Shown: positions 1 to 7,188 of the stretch, one piece after another | How positions within the stretch are numbered: position 1 is the first letter of the stretch | Layout: every line of letters begins with the position of its first letter | Assembly (NCBI GenBank): GCA_046261635.1 | Contig: JBHEOL010000036.1 | Coordinates: forward strand, 1 to 16,108 | Direction of reading: 5' to 3' | Source: JBHEPS01 sp046261635 | GTDB taxonomy: Bacteria > Acidobacteriota > Thermoanaerobaculia > Gp7-AA8 | DNA length: 16,108 nucleotides | Program-made: the position numbers and the translations under genes | Notes under the pieces: generated by a model | The model's database searches: none | What the model was told of the DNA's origin: nothing | Seen by the model: only the letters and a program-made list of their open reading frames with translations

Positions 1-3
1 TCT

Positions 4-783
4 TCAGGCTCTTCCTTCGCCCCGCGTGCGGAACTGCACCTTCATCGTCTTCGAGCGGCGTGCGCGCGTCAGACCGAGGATGTGGAGGCCGTAGACGAGT
101 CGAGCGGCGAGAGGAGCCGGCACCGGAGCATCCTCGAGAAGATCCTCCAGCGAGCGCTTGCCATCAATCGCCGCCAGCATGCTCTGCTCGTCGGGATCGA
201 GCTTGATCTCGACCGCCAGCCTGTCGGGATCGCGCTCGAGAACGGTCTGCCGGCCGCCGACTCGGGTCAGCAGCCGTTTCGGATCGGACATCGACCGGAT
301 CCCGCGCATCACCGCCTGCGGAATCGGAATCGCCAGCTTGATGAACTCGGTCTTCTTTCCGCGGCCAGGCTCGAAAAGGACCGCGCCACTCTCCCAGTCG
401 AAGATCGACCAGACGATGGATTGGACCTGGTCGACGACATTGACGAACAGCTCTTTGGGCTGGAGAGCGCCGATCTCGACCAGAATCGCTCCCTGCCGTT
501 TCGAGTTCCCTTCCGCGGTCAGACGCCGGACGCTCTCGTCGTATTGCTCCTGCGTGATCCGTCCGGAGGCCAGCATCCGATCACCCAGAGAGTCCACGGT
601 TCGGTTCGAGCTGGCGAAGACGATGTTCCCGCCATCGATGAAAATCTGCTTGATTTCATCGCCACGGGAACACTCCACCACGCCGGGAACGCGGTGCCTG
701 TGGATCGTCAGCAGCACCTCGGGCAGCGGGGTGCTACCGAGATCGCTCCTGTACTGAAAACGGGGGATGGAAGGATCGTTCAA
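4..783 (-). CDS. DUF4388 (PATAN-like) domain protein
   Basis: This 259-residue cytoplasmic protein has no signal peptide or membrane segment. Residues about 15-140 match the DUF4388 pattern as I know it: LPEVLLTIHRHRVPGVVE, then an IFIDGGNIVFA strand pair, the DSLGDRMLASGRITQEQYD helix, and FDWESGAVLFEPG. The C-terminal part (about 190-245) is a small helical region with DPDEQSMLAAIDGKRSLEDL, seen after this domain in many homologues. Family members are thought to act as adaptors in signalling or gliding-type systems; no enzymatic role is known. The gene lies 29 nt downstream of tatA on the same strand, so the two are probably co-transcribed. The start is a TTG at 783 with no clear Shine-Dalgarno site, and the next usable in-frame codons fall inside the domain. 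The family call is fairly sure, the cellular role unknown. Confidence 0.85.
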   Translation of the reverse strand: MNDPSIPRFQYRSDLGSTPLPEVLLTIHRHRVPGVVECSRGDEIKQIFIDGGNIVFASSNRTVDSLGDRMLASGRITQEQYDESVRRLTAEGNSKRQGAILVEIGALQPKELFVNVVDQVQSIVWSIFDWESGAVLFEPGRGKKTEFIKLAIPIPQAVMRGIRSMSDPKRLLTRVGGRQTVLERDPDRLAVEIKLDPDEQSMLAAIDGKRSLEDLLEDAPVPAPLAARLVYGLHILGLTRARRSKTMKVQFRTRGEGRA

Positions 784-812
784 GGTCGGGCTCGTTCTCT
801 GCCCGGGTGAGA

Positions 813-1031
813 TCAGTTCCGGTTCTTCTCTTCGATCGACTTCGACTCGCCGTCCTTGCCTTTGAGTCCAGTCTTGAAATTCGAAATGCCCTCACCCAGG
901 CCTCGGCCCAACTGAGGCAATTTCGATGCCCCGAAAATGACGACGACGATCAGGAAGATGAGAAGCAGTTCGCCGATCCCGAAACCACCGATCAGAATCG
1001 CCGGTGAAACTGCAGAAATGACTCCAAGCAT
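813..1031 (-). CDS. tatA: Sec-independent protein translocase subunit TatA
   Basis: This 72-residue protein has the TatA plan: a short periplasmic N-terminus, one membrane helix at about residues 12-33 (GIGELLLIFLIVVVIFG), the FG hinge at 33-34, an amphipathic helix KLPQLGRGLGEGISNFKTGL (37-56), and a short charged tail. In the Tat pathway TatA oligomers form the pore or weakened membrane patch through which folded twin-arginine proteins pass, with TatC as receptor. No tatC or tatB is present in this window. The frame stays open upstream to 1085, but I chose ATG 1031. It has a perfect GGAGGT four bases upstream, a possible -10 (TACACT, 1053-1058) lies between the two starts, and the extra 18 residues do not resemble TatA. 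The neighbour downstream is the DUF4388 gene. Confidence 0.93.
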   Translation of the reverse strand: MLGVISAVSPAILIGGFGIGELLLIFLIVVVIFGASKLPQLGRGLGEGISNFKTGLKGKDGESKSIEEKNRN

Positions 1032-1035
1032 TGAG

Positions 1036-1041
1036 ACCTCC
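1036..1041 (-). promoter_or_regulatory. Shine-Dalgarno site that fixes the tatA start
   Basis: Read on the minus strand this is GGAGGT, followed by CTCA and then ATG at 1031. It decides between the short tatA start and the longer open frame to 1085. A possible -10 hexamer TACACT lies just upstream at 1053-1058, without a convincing -35. Confidence 0.7.
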
Positions 1042-1193
1042 GCTCCACGAGGAGTGTAGACCATCCCCGCCGTCGTGGAGAACAAACTCCCGGGTCGTCG
1101 CGTTCCAGAGGGTTCTCCCCCCTCGAGGAGTGACGTTCCGTGTCACCCGTTGGGACAATTTCCCGCATCCACGCCCCGAACGGGCTCGTTTTC

Positions 1194-1199
1194 TATAAG
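1194..1199 (+). promoter_or_regulatory. Possible -10 element for pcrA
   Basis: TATAAG matches the -10 consensus at five of six positions and sits 15 nt before ATG 1215, in a GC-rich surrounding. No good -35 is found 16-18 bp upstream. If it is used, transcription would begin near 1206, giving a very short leader, and no Shine-Dalgarno site is visible in that leader. This is a weak call based on the hexamer alone. Confidence 0.3.
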
Positions 1200-1214
1200 A
1201 TCCGCCGTCTCGAC

Positions 1215-3485
1215 ATGATCGAACTCGATTCCCTCAATCCCCCCCAGCGCGACGCAGTCACCCACGGCGAAGGAGCCCTGCTGGTCCTGGCAGGCGCGGG
1301 CTCCGGCAAGACCCGGGTCATCACCTACCGGATCGCGAACCTGATCTCGAATCAGGGGGTCGATCCAGTCTCGATTCTGGCGGTTACGTTCACGAACAAG
1401 GCGGCCCGGGAGATGCTGGAGCGAGTCGAGCGCCTGGTTCCGTCGCGCCGCGAGCGTCCCTGGATCGGCACGTTTCACTCGATCGCTCTCCGGCTCCTCC
1501 GCCGATGGGCCGATCTGCTCGGATACACGAAATCCTTCTCCGTCTACGACAGCTCGGACCAGATGACGCTGGTCAAGCGCTCGATCCGGGAGGCGGGGCT
1601 CGACGACACCGTCTTTCAGCCCCGCGCCGTGTTGTCGGCGATCTCCCGCGCGAAGAACCAGCTGACGCCCCCCGACCGGTACGAGAAGGAGACGCTCGAT
1701 TTCTTCGGCTCGCGCGTCGCCGCCGTGTACAAGATCTACCAGTCGAAGCTTCGCGAGTTCGACGCGATGGACTTCGACGACCTGATCGGAAATCTCGTCC
1801 GTCTCATCGACGAGCACGCGGTCGTTCGCGAGGAGATCCACCGCCGGTTCCGGCATGTCCTGATCGACGAGTACCAGGACACGAATCACGCGCAATATGC
1901 GCTGATCCAGCGGCTCGCTGGCGAGCACGGGAACGTGGTCGCGGTCGGCGACGAGGACCAGTCCATCTATGCCTTCCGCGGCGCGGACATCTCGAACATC
2001 CTGAATTTCGAAAAGGATTTTCCCGGCGCGAAAGTCGTCAAGCTCGAGCAGAACTACCGCTCGACCGGCAACATCCTCGAGGCGGCGACGGGAGTCGTCT
2101 CGAAGAACGTGCACCGCAAGGGAAAGCGGCTGTTCACCGATTCGGGAACGGGTGATCCTGTCCGGATCGTGTCGTGTGACTCCGAGCGCGAGGAGGCCAA
2201 ATTCGTCATCAACCGCATTCTCGAAATGCGCTCGGGCGTGCCTCTCAGCGAAGTCGCCGTGCTGTTCCGCACGAACGCGCAGTCGAGGCCGTTCGAAGAA
2301 GAGCTGCTGGCGGCGAACCTTCCCTACTCGGTCGTCGGCGGCGTCAAGTTCTACGAGCGCGCGGAGATCAAGGACATCATGGCCTACCTCCGGCTCGCGT
2401 TGCGCGACGATACGCCTGCGATCGAGCGCGTCATCAACACGCCGACGCGCGGGATCGGCGCGACGACCGAGAAGGTGCTCGCCGAGGCTTCGACCTCGCT
2501 TGCGGTTCCCCTCTGGCAGGTGATCGACGGGCCGCTGACCTTCCTCGCGGACCGGGCCCGAAAGGCGGTCCGCGAGTTCCGGGAGACGATCGTCGACATC
2601 CGAGCGGCGGCCGAGAATGAATCACTTCCGAGAATCCTCGACTTCGTCCTGCTGCGGAGCGGATACCGGAAGATGCTCCTGGCCTCCCGCGATCCGCAGG
2701 ACGAGACCCGCCTTCAGAACCTCGAGGAGCTCGTGAACTCGGCTCGCGAGTTCTACGAAGCGAATCCCGAGGCGGGACTCGCAGAATATCTGGACTCCGT
2801 GTCCCTGATCTCGGACGTCGACCAGTATCAGCAGGAGCGCGGCGTGACCCTCATGACACTTCACGCCGCGAAGGGCCTCGAGTTCCGCGTCGTCTTTCTC
2901 GCCGGCATGGAAGAGGGCGTGCTCCCGCACGCGAACTCGCGCGGCGACGACGTGGAAGAGGAGCGGCGACTCTGTTACGTCGGCATGACTCGGGCCAGGG
3001 AGCAGCTCTATTGCATCTGGTGCATGCAGCGCCGCATGCACGGGCAGTTCCGCGACCAGAGTCCCTCGCCGTTCCTCGGTGAAATCCCCGAGGAGGTGAC
3101 CGAGGCCGTTCGCCTGCAGTCCCGTTCTGCATCCGCGGGACGAAGCTGGGACTCGGGCCAGGGACGGGCAGCCGCGGGACGGCCCGAGGCCGCGAGAAAC
3201 GTCTTCACCTTCTTCGGAGGAGGCGGCAGCACGACCGGGGCCGAGCCGGTCCGATTCGATCCGCAGGCCGTCCGCCCCGCGACCGCCCGTCCCAGACCGC
3301 CGGCCCCGTCAGGCGGGGGAGGGGGCGGTTACAGCCGCGGCGCACGCGTCACCCATGAGCAGTTCGGCGACGGCGTGATCCTGAGGATGGAAGGCACTGG
3401 CCCCGAAGCAAAGCTGACCGTCTACTTCGACCGGGCGGGAACCAAAAAATTCATCGCGAAGTTCGCCAAGCTTCGCAGGCTGTAG
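1215..3485 (+). CDS. pcrA: ATP-dependent DNA helicase PcrA/UvrD (superfamily 1)
   Basis: A 756-residue 3'-5' superfamily 1A helicase, of the usual length for PcrA. It unwinds DNA in nucleotide-excision and mismatch repair and clears RecA or stalled RNA polymerase. Motifs run in order: Q-motif NPPQRDAV (8-15), Walker A GAGSGKT (27-33), TFTNKAAREM (58-67), GTFHS (85-89), Walker B DEYQDTN (218-224), GDEDQSIYAFRGAD (245-258), LEQNYRST (277-284), GVTLMTLHAAKGLEF (543-557), and the motif VI block ending YVGMTRAREQL (588-598). A low-complexity Gly/Pro-rich linker (about 640-707) joins a small C-terminal Tudor-like domain (709-756), as in PcrA that binds RNA polymerase. The open frame begins at GTG 1140, but ATG 1215 gives the conserved MIELDSLNPPQ start. 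No strong SD precedes it. It is divergent from tatA and convergent with the TPR gene at a 3-nt gap. Confidence 0.96.
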   Translation: MIELDSLNPPQRDAVTHGEGALLVLAGAGSGKTRVITYRIANLISNQGVDPVSILAVTFTNKAAREMLERVERLVPSRRERPWIGTFHSIALRLLRRWADLLGYTKSFSVYDSSDQMTLVKRSIREAGLDDTVFQPRAVLSAISRAKNQLTPPDRYEKETLDFFGSRVAAVYKIYQSKLREFDAMDFDDLIGNLVRLIDEHAVVREEIHRRFRHVLIDEYQDTNHAQYALIQRLAGEHGNVVAVGDEDQSIYAFRGADISNILNFEKDFPGAKVVKLEQNYRSTGNILEAATGVVSKNVHRKGKRLFTDSGTGDPVRIVSCDSEREEAKFVINRILEMRSGVPLSEVAVLFRTNAQSRPFEEELLAANLPYSVVGGVKFYERAEIKDIMAYLRLALRDDTPAIERVINTPTRGIGATTEKVLAEASTSLAVPLWQVIDGPLTFLADRARKAVREFRETIVDIRAAAENESLPRILDFVLLRSGYRKMLLASRDPQDETRLQNLEELVNSAREFYEANPEAGLAEYLDSVSLISDVDQYQQERGVTLMTLHAAKGLEFRVVFLAGMEEGVLPHANSRGDDVEEERRLCYVGMTRAREQLYCIWCMQRRMHGQFRDQSPSPFLGEIPEEVTEAVRLQSRSASAGRSWDSGQGRAAAGRPEAARNVFTFFGGGGSTTGAEPVRFDPQAVRPATARPRPPAPSGGGGGGYSRGARVTHEQFGDGVILRMEGTGPEAKLTVYFDRAGTKKFIAKFAKLRRL

Positions 3486-3488
3486 CCC

Positions 3489-5348
3489 CTACCCTCGCAC
3501 GGGCTTGCGGCGCTTCGCGTGGACGCGGGCCACGAGCTTGGCCGTGGAGCGGACCTGCTCGAGGATTTTCTCTTCGAGACCGGCACCTTGCTTCTTGAAC
3601 TGCTTCGCCTGGCGGAAAGTCACGCGCGCGCGGTCTTTTTCGCCTGCTTCGAGAAGGGCCATTCCGAGGTGGGTGAGGCTCGTCGCCGTGGGACCGAGCT
3701 CCGCCGAGCGGCTGAGGAAATCGACGGCGTTCGGCAGATCGCGACGCTTGAAGTAAACCCAGCCGAGAGCGGCCAGGGGAAACTGGCGCAACTCCTTGGG
3801 TGAGAATTTGAGCGCGAGTTGCGCACTCTCGAGCGCTTCGTCCAGGTTCTCCCCCATCTCCGCGAGGTTGTACGCCTTCTCGTAGTAGGCGATCGACTTC
3901 GCATAGTTGGAGCGCGACTCGACGAGCATCTGCTCGAGCACGCGGTTCGCCTCCTTGAGGTTCCCCTCCGCCCGGAGCGCCTCGACCAGCGTCGTATACG
4001 CAGCGGCGGCCACCATCTCGGGCGGGTGAAGCTTGAGCACTTCTCTCGCCGCGCTGATCGCCTCCCGGTTGAGATCGAGATGCGAGCAGAGGAGCGCCCA
4101 TGCGATCAGGATGTTCACGTTGGTGGGATCGAGTTTGGCCGCGCGCCGATAGTGCTCGAGCGCGCCGTGATAGTTCCCCTGGCTGGCCATTTCGCCCGCG
4201 CGGGCGAAATCGTCGGCCGCCTCTCCCTTGACCGGCGTGTGCTTCCCTTCCTTGTCTTCCTGGTACATGTGGAAGGCCTGCTGATACTCCATCTTGTTCG
4301 GATTGAGCTCGAGCGCCTCCTGGAAGCACTGCATCGCCTTGCGATTCCAGTTCCGGTCGAGGTAGCAGAGGCCGAGGTGATAGATCGCCTCCTCGTACTC
4401 GGGATCGAGCTTGATGGCCGACTGCAGCGAGCGGATCGCCCGGTCGAGCTGCCCCTTTTCGTAGTACGTCGTGCCGAGCAGGTAATACGCCTGGGGGATC
4501 GGCTCGATCTCGATCGCCTTCTGGAGGAACTTCTGGGCGCGGAGCAGCTTTCCCTGGAGCGAGTAAATCGCACCGAGCGAAAAATAGGGCAGAAACGATT
4601 CCTGAGAGATCTGGATGGCGCGGCGGAGCCAGCGCTCGGCGCCTTTCAGGTCCTGTCGCTCGTGAAGGAGGACACCGTAGAACACCGCCGCGTCGAAATG
4701 ATCGGGCTGAACCTCGAGGGTCCGCTCCAGGTACGACTTTGCGCGGTCGAGATCTCCGTCGTTGAAGTACATCTCGCCGAGAAAGAACCCGAGCTCGTAG
4801 TTGTCGCGGTCGAGCTTGAAAGCATCTTCGAGCGTCTTCATGCCGCGCGACTGGTCGAACGTCTCGATGAGCGTCTGCGCCTCGGCGATCAACTCGACGA
4901 ACCGGTCCTTCTTGTCGCCGTGGAAGAGCGAGAGAATCCGATCCCTGCGCTCGGAAAAGCGCTCCTTGATCTCGAGGGCGAGGAGCTGCTCGCCCATCTT
5001 CGACTCCCAGAGGTCGGTGACCTCGTCGTGGCTGACCATGTTCTTCTTTTCGAGGATTTCCTTCAGCGAAAGAAGGCCGGTCTGGTTCACGAAGATCGCG
5101 CGCTCATGCTTGTGGATCGTGTCGATGGCGATCCGCAGCATCTCCGCCGACCGCTTGACGATCTCCTCGAGCGCGGACACGCGCTCGAGCAGGTGCTCGT
5201 CGAGAGAGACGTCCTGTTCCTCGTCGTACTCGTCGATTTCGTCGTCGTCGTACGAGGACACTCCGGACAAAACGAGAAGTTTCGCCTGGCAGCGAAAGCA
5301 ATACTCCCGCTCGTCATCGTTGAACGCGCCACATGTCTGGCAGAGCAT
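3489..5348 (-). CDS. Zinc-ribbon and TPR-repeat protein
   Basis: A 619-residue soluble protein. Residues 1-22 hold a small zinc ribbon with CxxC pairs at C3/C6 and C17/C20. A very acidic linker (about 33-51, rich in Asp/Glu) and a helical, coiled-coil-prone section (52-165) follow. From about 180 to 590 there are many tetratricopeptide repeats, for example YFNDGDLDRAKSYLERTLEV (195-214) and TYYEKGQLDRAIRSLQSAIK (294-313). Such proteins are scaffolds; the partner is not evident. The gene follows the 3-hydroxybutyryl-CoA dehydrogenase gene by 56 nt on the same strand. The start is uncertain: ATG 5348 puts the zinc ribbon at the very N-terminus but has only a weak SD, whereas a strong GGAGGT (5385-5390) lies nine bases before an in-frame TTG at 5375, which would add nine residues. 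The frame stays open to 5771, over the preceding gene, and that part is not believed. Confidence 0.88.
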   Translation of the reverse strand: MLCQTCGAFNDDEREYCFRCQAKLLVLSGVSSYDDDEIDEYDEEQDVSLDEHLLERVSALEEIVKRSAEMLRIAIDTIHKHERAIFVNQTGLLSLKEILEKKNMVSHDEVTDLWESKMGEQLLALEIKERFSERRDRILSLFHGDKKDRFVELIAEAQTLIETFDQSRGMKTLEDAFKLDRDNYELGFFLGEMYFNDGDLDRAKSYLERTLEVQPDHFDAAVFYGVLLHERQDLKGAERWLRRAIQISQESFLPYFSLGAIYSLQGKLLRAQKFLQKAIEIEPIPQAYYLLGTTYYEKGQLDRAIRSLQSAIKLDPEYEEAIYHLGLCYLDRNWNRKAMQCFQEALELNPNKMEYQQAFHMYQEDKEGKHTPVKGEAADDFARAGEMASQGNYHGALEHYRRAAKLDPTNVNILIAWALLCSHLDLNREAISAAREVLKLHPPEMVAAAAYTTLVEALRAEGNLKEANRVLEQMLVESRSNYAKSIAYYEKAYNLAEMGENLDEALESAQLALKFSPKELRQFPLAALGWVYFKRRDLPNAVDFLSRSAELGPTATSLTHLGMALLEAGEKDRARVTFRQAKQFKKQGAGLEEKILEQVRSTAKLVARVHAKRRKPVRG

Positions 5349-5404
5349 CGTCTGAATTTTCCCCGTCCGCTCCAACAGCAGAGCACCTCCGCGTATGTCC
5401 GTGG

Positions 5405-6253
5405 TCAGTTGCCGTACTCGTAGAACCCCCGTCCCGACTTCCGGCCCAGCCATCCCGCGTCGACCATTTTCACCAGAAGCGGACAGGGACGATACTTCGG
5501 ATCTCCGAACCCGCTTTCGAGAACCCGCAGGATCGCCAGACAGACGTCCAGGCCGATGAAATCCGCCAGCGTCAATGGACCCATCGGGTGGTTCATCCCC
5601 AGTTTCATCACTCCGTCGATCGCTTCGGCCGTAGCCACTCCCTCGTACACGGCGAAGATCGCCTCGTTGATCATCGGCATCAGCACACGGTTCGAGACGA
5701 ATCCCGGATAGTCGTTCACCTCGATCGGCGTCTTGCCCATCGCGCGCGCCAGTTCGTCGACCTTCTTCCACGTCTCGTCCGAGGTGGCGATCCCCCGAAT
5801 CACCTCTACGAGCGTCATCACCGGAACCGGATTCATGAAATGCATTCCGATGACCTGCCCGGGCCTCCCGGTCGCCGCCGCGAGCTTCGTGATCGAGATC
5901 GAGGAGGTGTTCGAGGCCAGAATCGCTCCCGGCGCGGCCACCTGATCGAGGCGCCGGAAAAGGCCGAGCTTCACGTCGAGATTCTCGACCACTGCCTCGA
6001 CGATCAACTCGGCGTCCACCAGATCGTCCACGCTCAAAGTCGTCCTGATCCGTCCGAGAATCCCGTCGCGGCCCTCGGCGGTGATCTTCCCCTTGTCCAC
6101 GCCCCGCTGAAGATTCTTCCGGATCGCTGCGAGCGCCTTGTCCAGGAGCTCCGCGCTCACCTCGAGCAAAGTGACCTCGTGACCGGTCTGCGCGGCCGTG
6201 TGCGCGATCCCGTTCCCCATGGTCCCGCCACCGACGACGCCGATCTTCTTCAT
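5405..6253 (-). CDS. hbd: 3-hydroxybutyryl-CoA dehydrogenase
   Basis: This 282-residue enzyme is of standard length for the single-function family, which interconverts acetoacetyl-CoA and 3-hydroxybutyryl-CoA with NAD(P). The N-terminal Rossmann fold has GVVGGGTMGNGIA (5-17). Catalytic residues fall where the clostridial enzymes have them: S117 in SNTSSIS, H138 in GMHFMNP, E150 and N188 in GFVSNR. The C-terminal dimerisation domain (about 185-282) contains GMNHPMGPLTLADFIGLD and ends with GRKSGRGFYEY. The start at ATG 6253 is chosen because the Rossmann strand begins at once (MKKIGVVGGG) and an AGGAG lies seven bases upstream. A matching promoter lies at 6282-6310. The physiological direction, beta-oxidation or synthesis of butyryl or polyhydroxybutyrate units, cannot be told from this window. 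The TPR gene downstream may be co-transcribed. Confidence 0.95.
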   Translation of the reverse strand: MKKIGVVGGGTMGNGIAHTAAQTGHEVTLLEVSAELLDKALAAIRKNLQRGVDKGKITAEGRDGILGRIRTTLSVDDLVDAELIVEAVVENLDVKLGLFRRLDQVAAPGAILASNTSSISITKLAAATGRPGQVIGMHFMNPVPVMTLVEVIRGIATSDETWKKVDELARAMGKTPIEVNDYPGFVSNRVLMPMINEAIFAVYEGVATAEAIDGVMKLGMNHPMGPLTLADFIGLDVCLAILRVLESGFGDPKYRPCPLLVKMVDAGWLGRKSGRGFYEYGN

Positions 6254-6281
6254 CTCCCGACTCCTCTCCCGAATCGGGCGG

Positions 6282-6310
6282 AGTCTATGGGAGGGGGGAA
6301 GGGAGGTCAA
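6282..6310 (-). promoter_or_regulatory. Sigma70-type promoter for the 3-hydroxybutyryl-CoA dehydrogenase gene
   Basis: On the minus strand TTGACC (6310-6305, five of six consensus) is followed by a 17-base spacer and TAGACT (6287-6282, four of six). The predicted transcription start near 6275 leaves a leader of about 22 bases that contains the AGGAG ribosome binding site. This is the clearest promoter in the window. Confidence 0.6.
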
Positions 6311-6562
6311 ACGCCGGCGATGGGGCCGGGACTTCCTCTATGGCCGCGACTTCCGGGCACCGGCCACGACCGGCCCGGCGCGAACGTCCCTCGCAGGCTG
6401 CAACCGCGGTTTCTGTCAATTTCCCGACCTTCGCGCCTCAGTCCCGGGCCCGCCGGGGGACCAGAAGCCCCCGTCCACTTTCGTCGCCATTTCCTGACAC
6501 GGGTTCATTTCATCGACGGCGGATCGGACCGAGAATGGACGCATCGCCCGGAAACAAGCGGG

Positions 6563-6604
6563 GGCTCGATCCGGGTTGAATGAGAGCGGAGGCGGAAGCC
6601 TCCA
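6563..6604. repeat. Dispersed hairpin repeat, copy A
   Basis: The copy begins with GGCTCGATCCGGG (6563-6575) and contains the hairpin GGAGGC (6588-6593), loop GGAA, GCCTCC (6598-6603). The same arrangement, with the same 13-base leader, occurs at 10756-10794. It resembles a REP-like or non-coding mobile palindromic repeat. It ends shortly before the CAP gene and overlaps an alternative upstream ATG at 6580, which argues against that start. Confidence 0.6.
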
Positions 6605-6618
6605 CCACTGGGGAACGA

Positions 6619-7188
6619 ATGAGAGTCCTGCCGCTCATGCTGGTTGCTTTCGCACTCGCCCTTCCGGCCCACGCCGGAGAAGAGGCGGGGGCGGACGCCG
6701 GGGCCACGGAGATCGCCGCGGAGATCACTCCCGAGAGCATTCTCGAGAGTCTCAATCGGACGCGCGCCGAGTTCGAGCTGCCCCCGTTTCGCCGGGACTT
6801 CCGTCTGGACGATGCCGCGGAAGACCGGATGGGCGACATGATCGAGATGCGTTACTGGTCGCATCGCGCGCCCGACGGGCGCGCTCCGTTCACATGGATG
6901 AAGCAGCGCGGCTACCGCTACATTCGTGCGGCTGAGAATCTCGCGGCCGGATTCGACACGCCGAGCCTTCTCGTCGAGTCATGGCTGGAGTCGCCCGGTC
7001 ACCGAGCGAATGTGCTGCAGCCCGAATTCGTCGACGTCGGGATTGCGGTTCTCGACGGAAGCACGGTCAGACGTTCAGCGGGGAGATCGGTGGTCGTCCT
7101 GTTCGGACGCGAGCTGATTGCGGAGCCGATCAGCCGACGCGGATCGTCGGATCAACCTCCCGAGCCCAACCCGCCAGCCCCCCGCTGA
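6619..7188 (+). CDS. Secreted CAP-domain (SCP/PR1-like) protein
   Basis: A 189-residue exported protein. Residues 1-19 form a signal peptide (MRVLPLMLVAFALALPAHA), with likely cleavage AHA|GEE. The CAP domain spans about 38-168: ILESLNRTRAEFELPPF, MIEMRYWSHRAPDG with H82, AENLAAGF with E106, and SWLESPGHRANVLQPEF with H128, followed by the VDVGIAV strand. H82, E106 and H128 are the residues that line the usual CAP cavity. Bacterial members are common extracellular proteins of mostly unknown activity; some bind sterols, lipids or peptides. The tail (170-189) is Pro/Arg-rich and probably disordered. ATG 6619 is preferred over ATG 6580 because it starts directly at the signal peptide, has GGGGA four bases upstream, and 6580 lies within the repeat. 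Its last 59 bases overlap the convergent E1-rhodanese gene. Confidence 0.9.
   Translation: MRVLPLMLVAFALALPAHAGEEAGADAGATEIAAEITPESILESLNRTRAEFELPPFRRDFRLDDAAEDRMGDMIEMRYWSHRAPDGRAPFTWMKQRGYRYIRAAENLAAGFDTPSLLVESWLESPGHRANVLQPEFVDVGIAVLDGSTVRRSAGRSVVVLFGRELIAEPISRRGSSDQPPEPNPPAPR

Larger units (their letters stand above)
6254..6618. other. Divergent intergenic region, about 365 bases
   Basis: This gap separates the dehydrogenase gene (minus) from the CAP-domain gene (plus). It holds the promoter at 6282-6310, a GC-rich segment with competing hairpins at 6441-6472, and one copy of a hairpin repeat at 6563-6604 whose second copy lies at 10756-10794. No convincing promoter for the CAP gene is seen and there is no credible coding frame. 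Confidence 0.6.

Noticed and set aside
1032..1085. Longer TatA start
   Set aside because: The perfect SD precedes ATG 1031, and the extra residues do not fit TatA.
1032..1214. LexA/SOS box upstream of pcrA
   Set aside because: GAAC and GTTC words occur but with a spacing far too wide for a known LexA operator.
3819..5423. A plus-strand open frame of about 534 codons
   Set aside because: It is antisense to the TPR gene; the repeated Leu/Val/Glu/Arg composition mirrors the TPR codons.
5349..5771. N-terminal extension of the TPR protein
   Set aside because: It overlaps the 3-hydroxybutyryl-CoA dehydrogenase gene in another frame and looks like random coding; only the part near TTG 5375 is possible.
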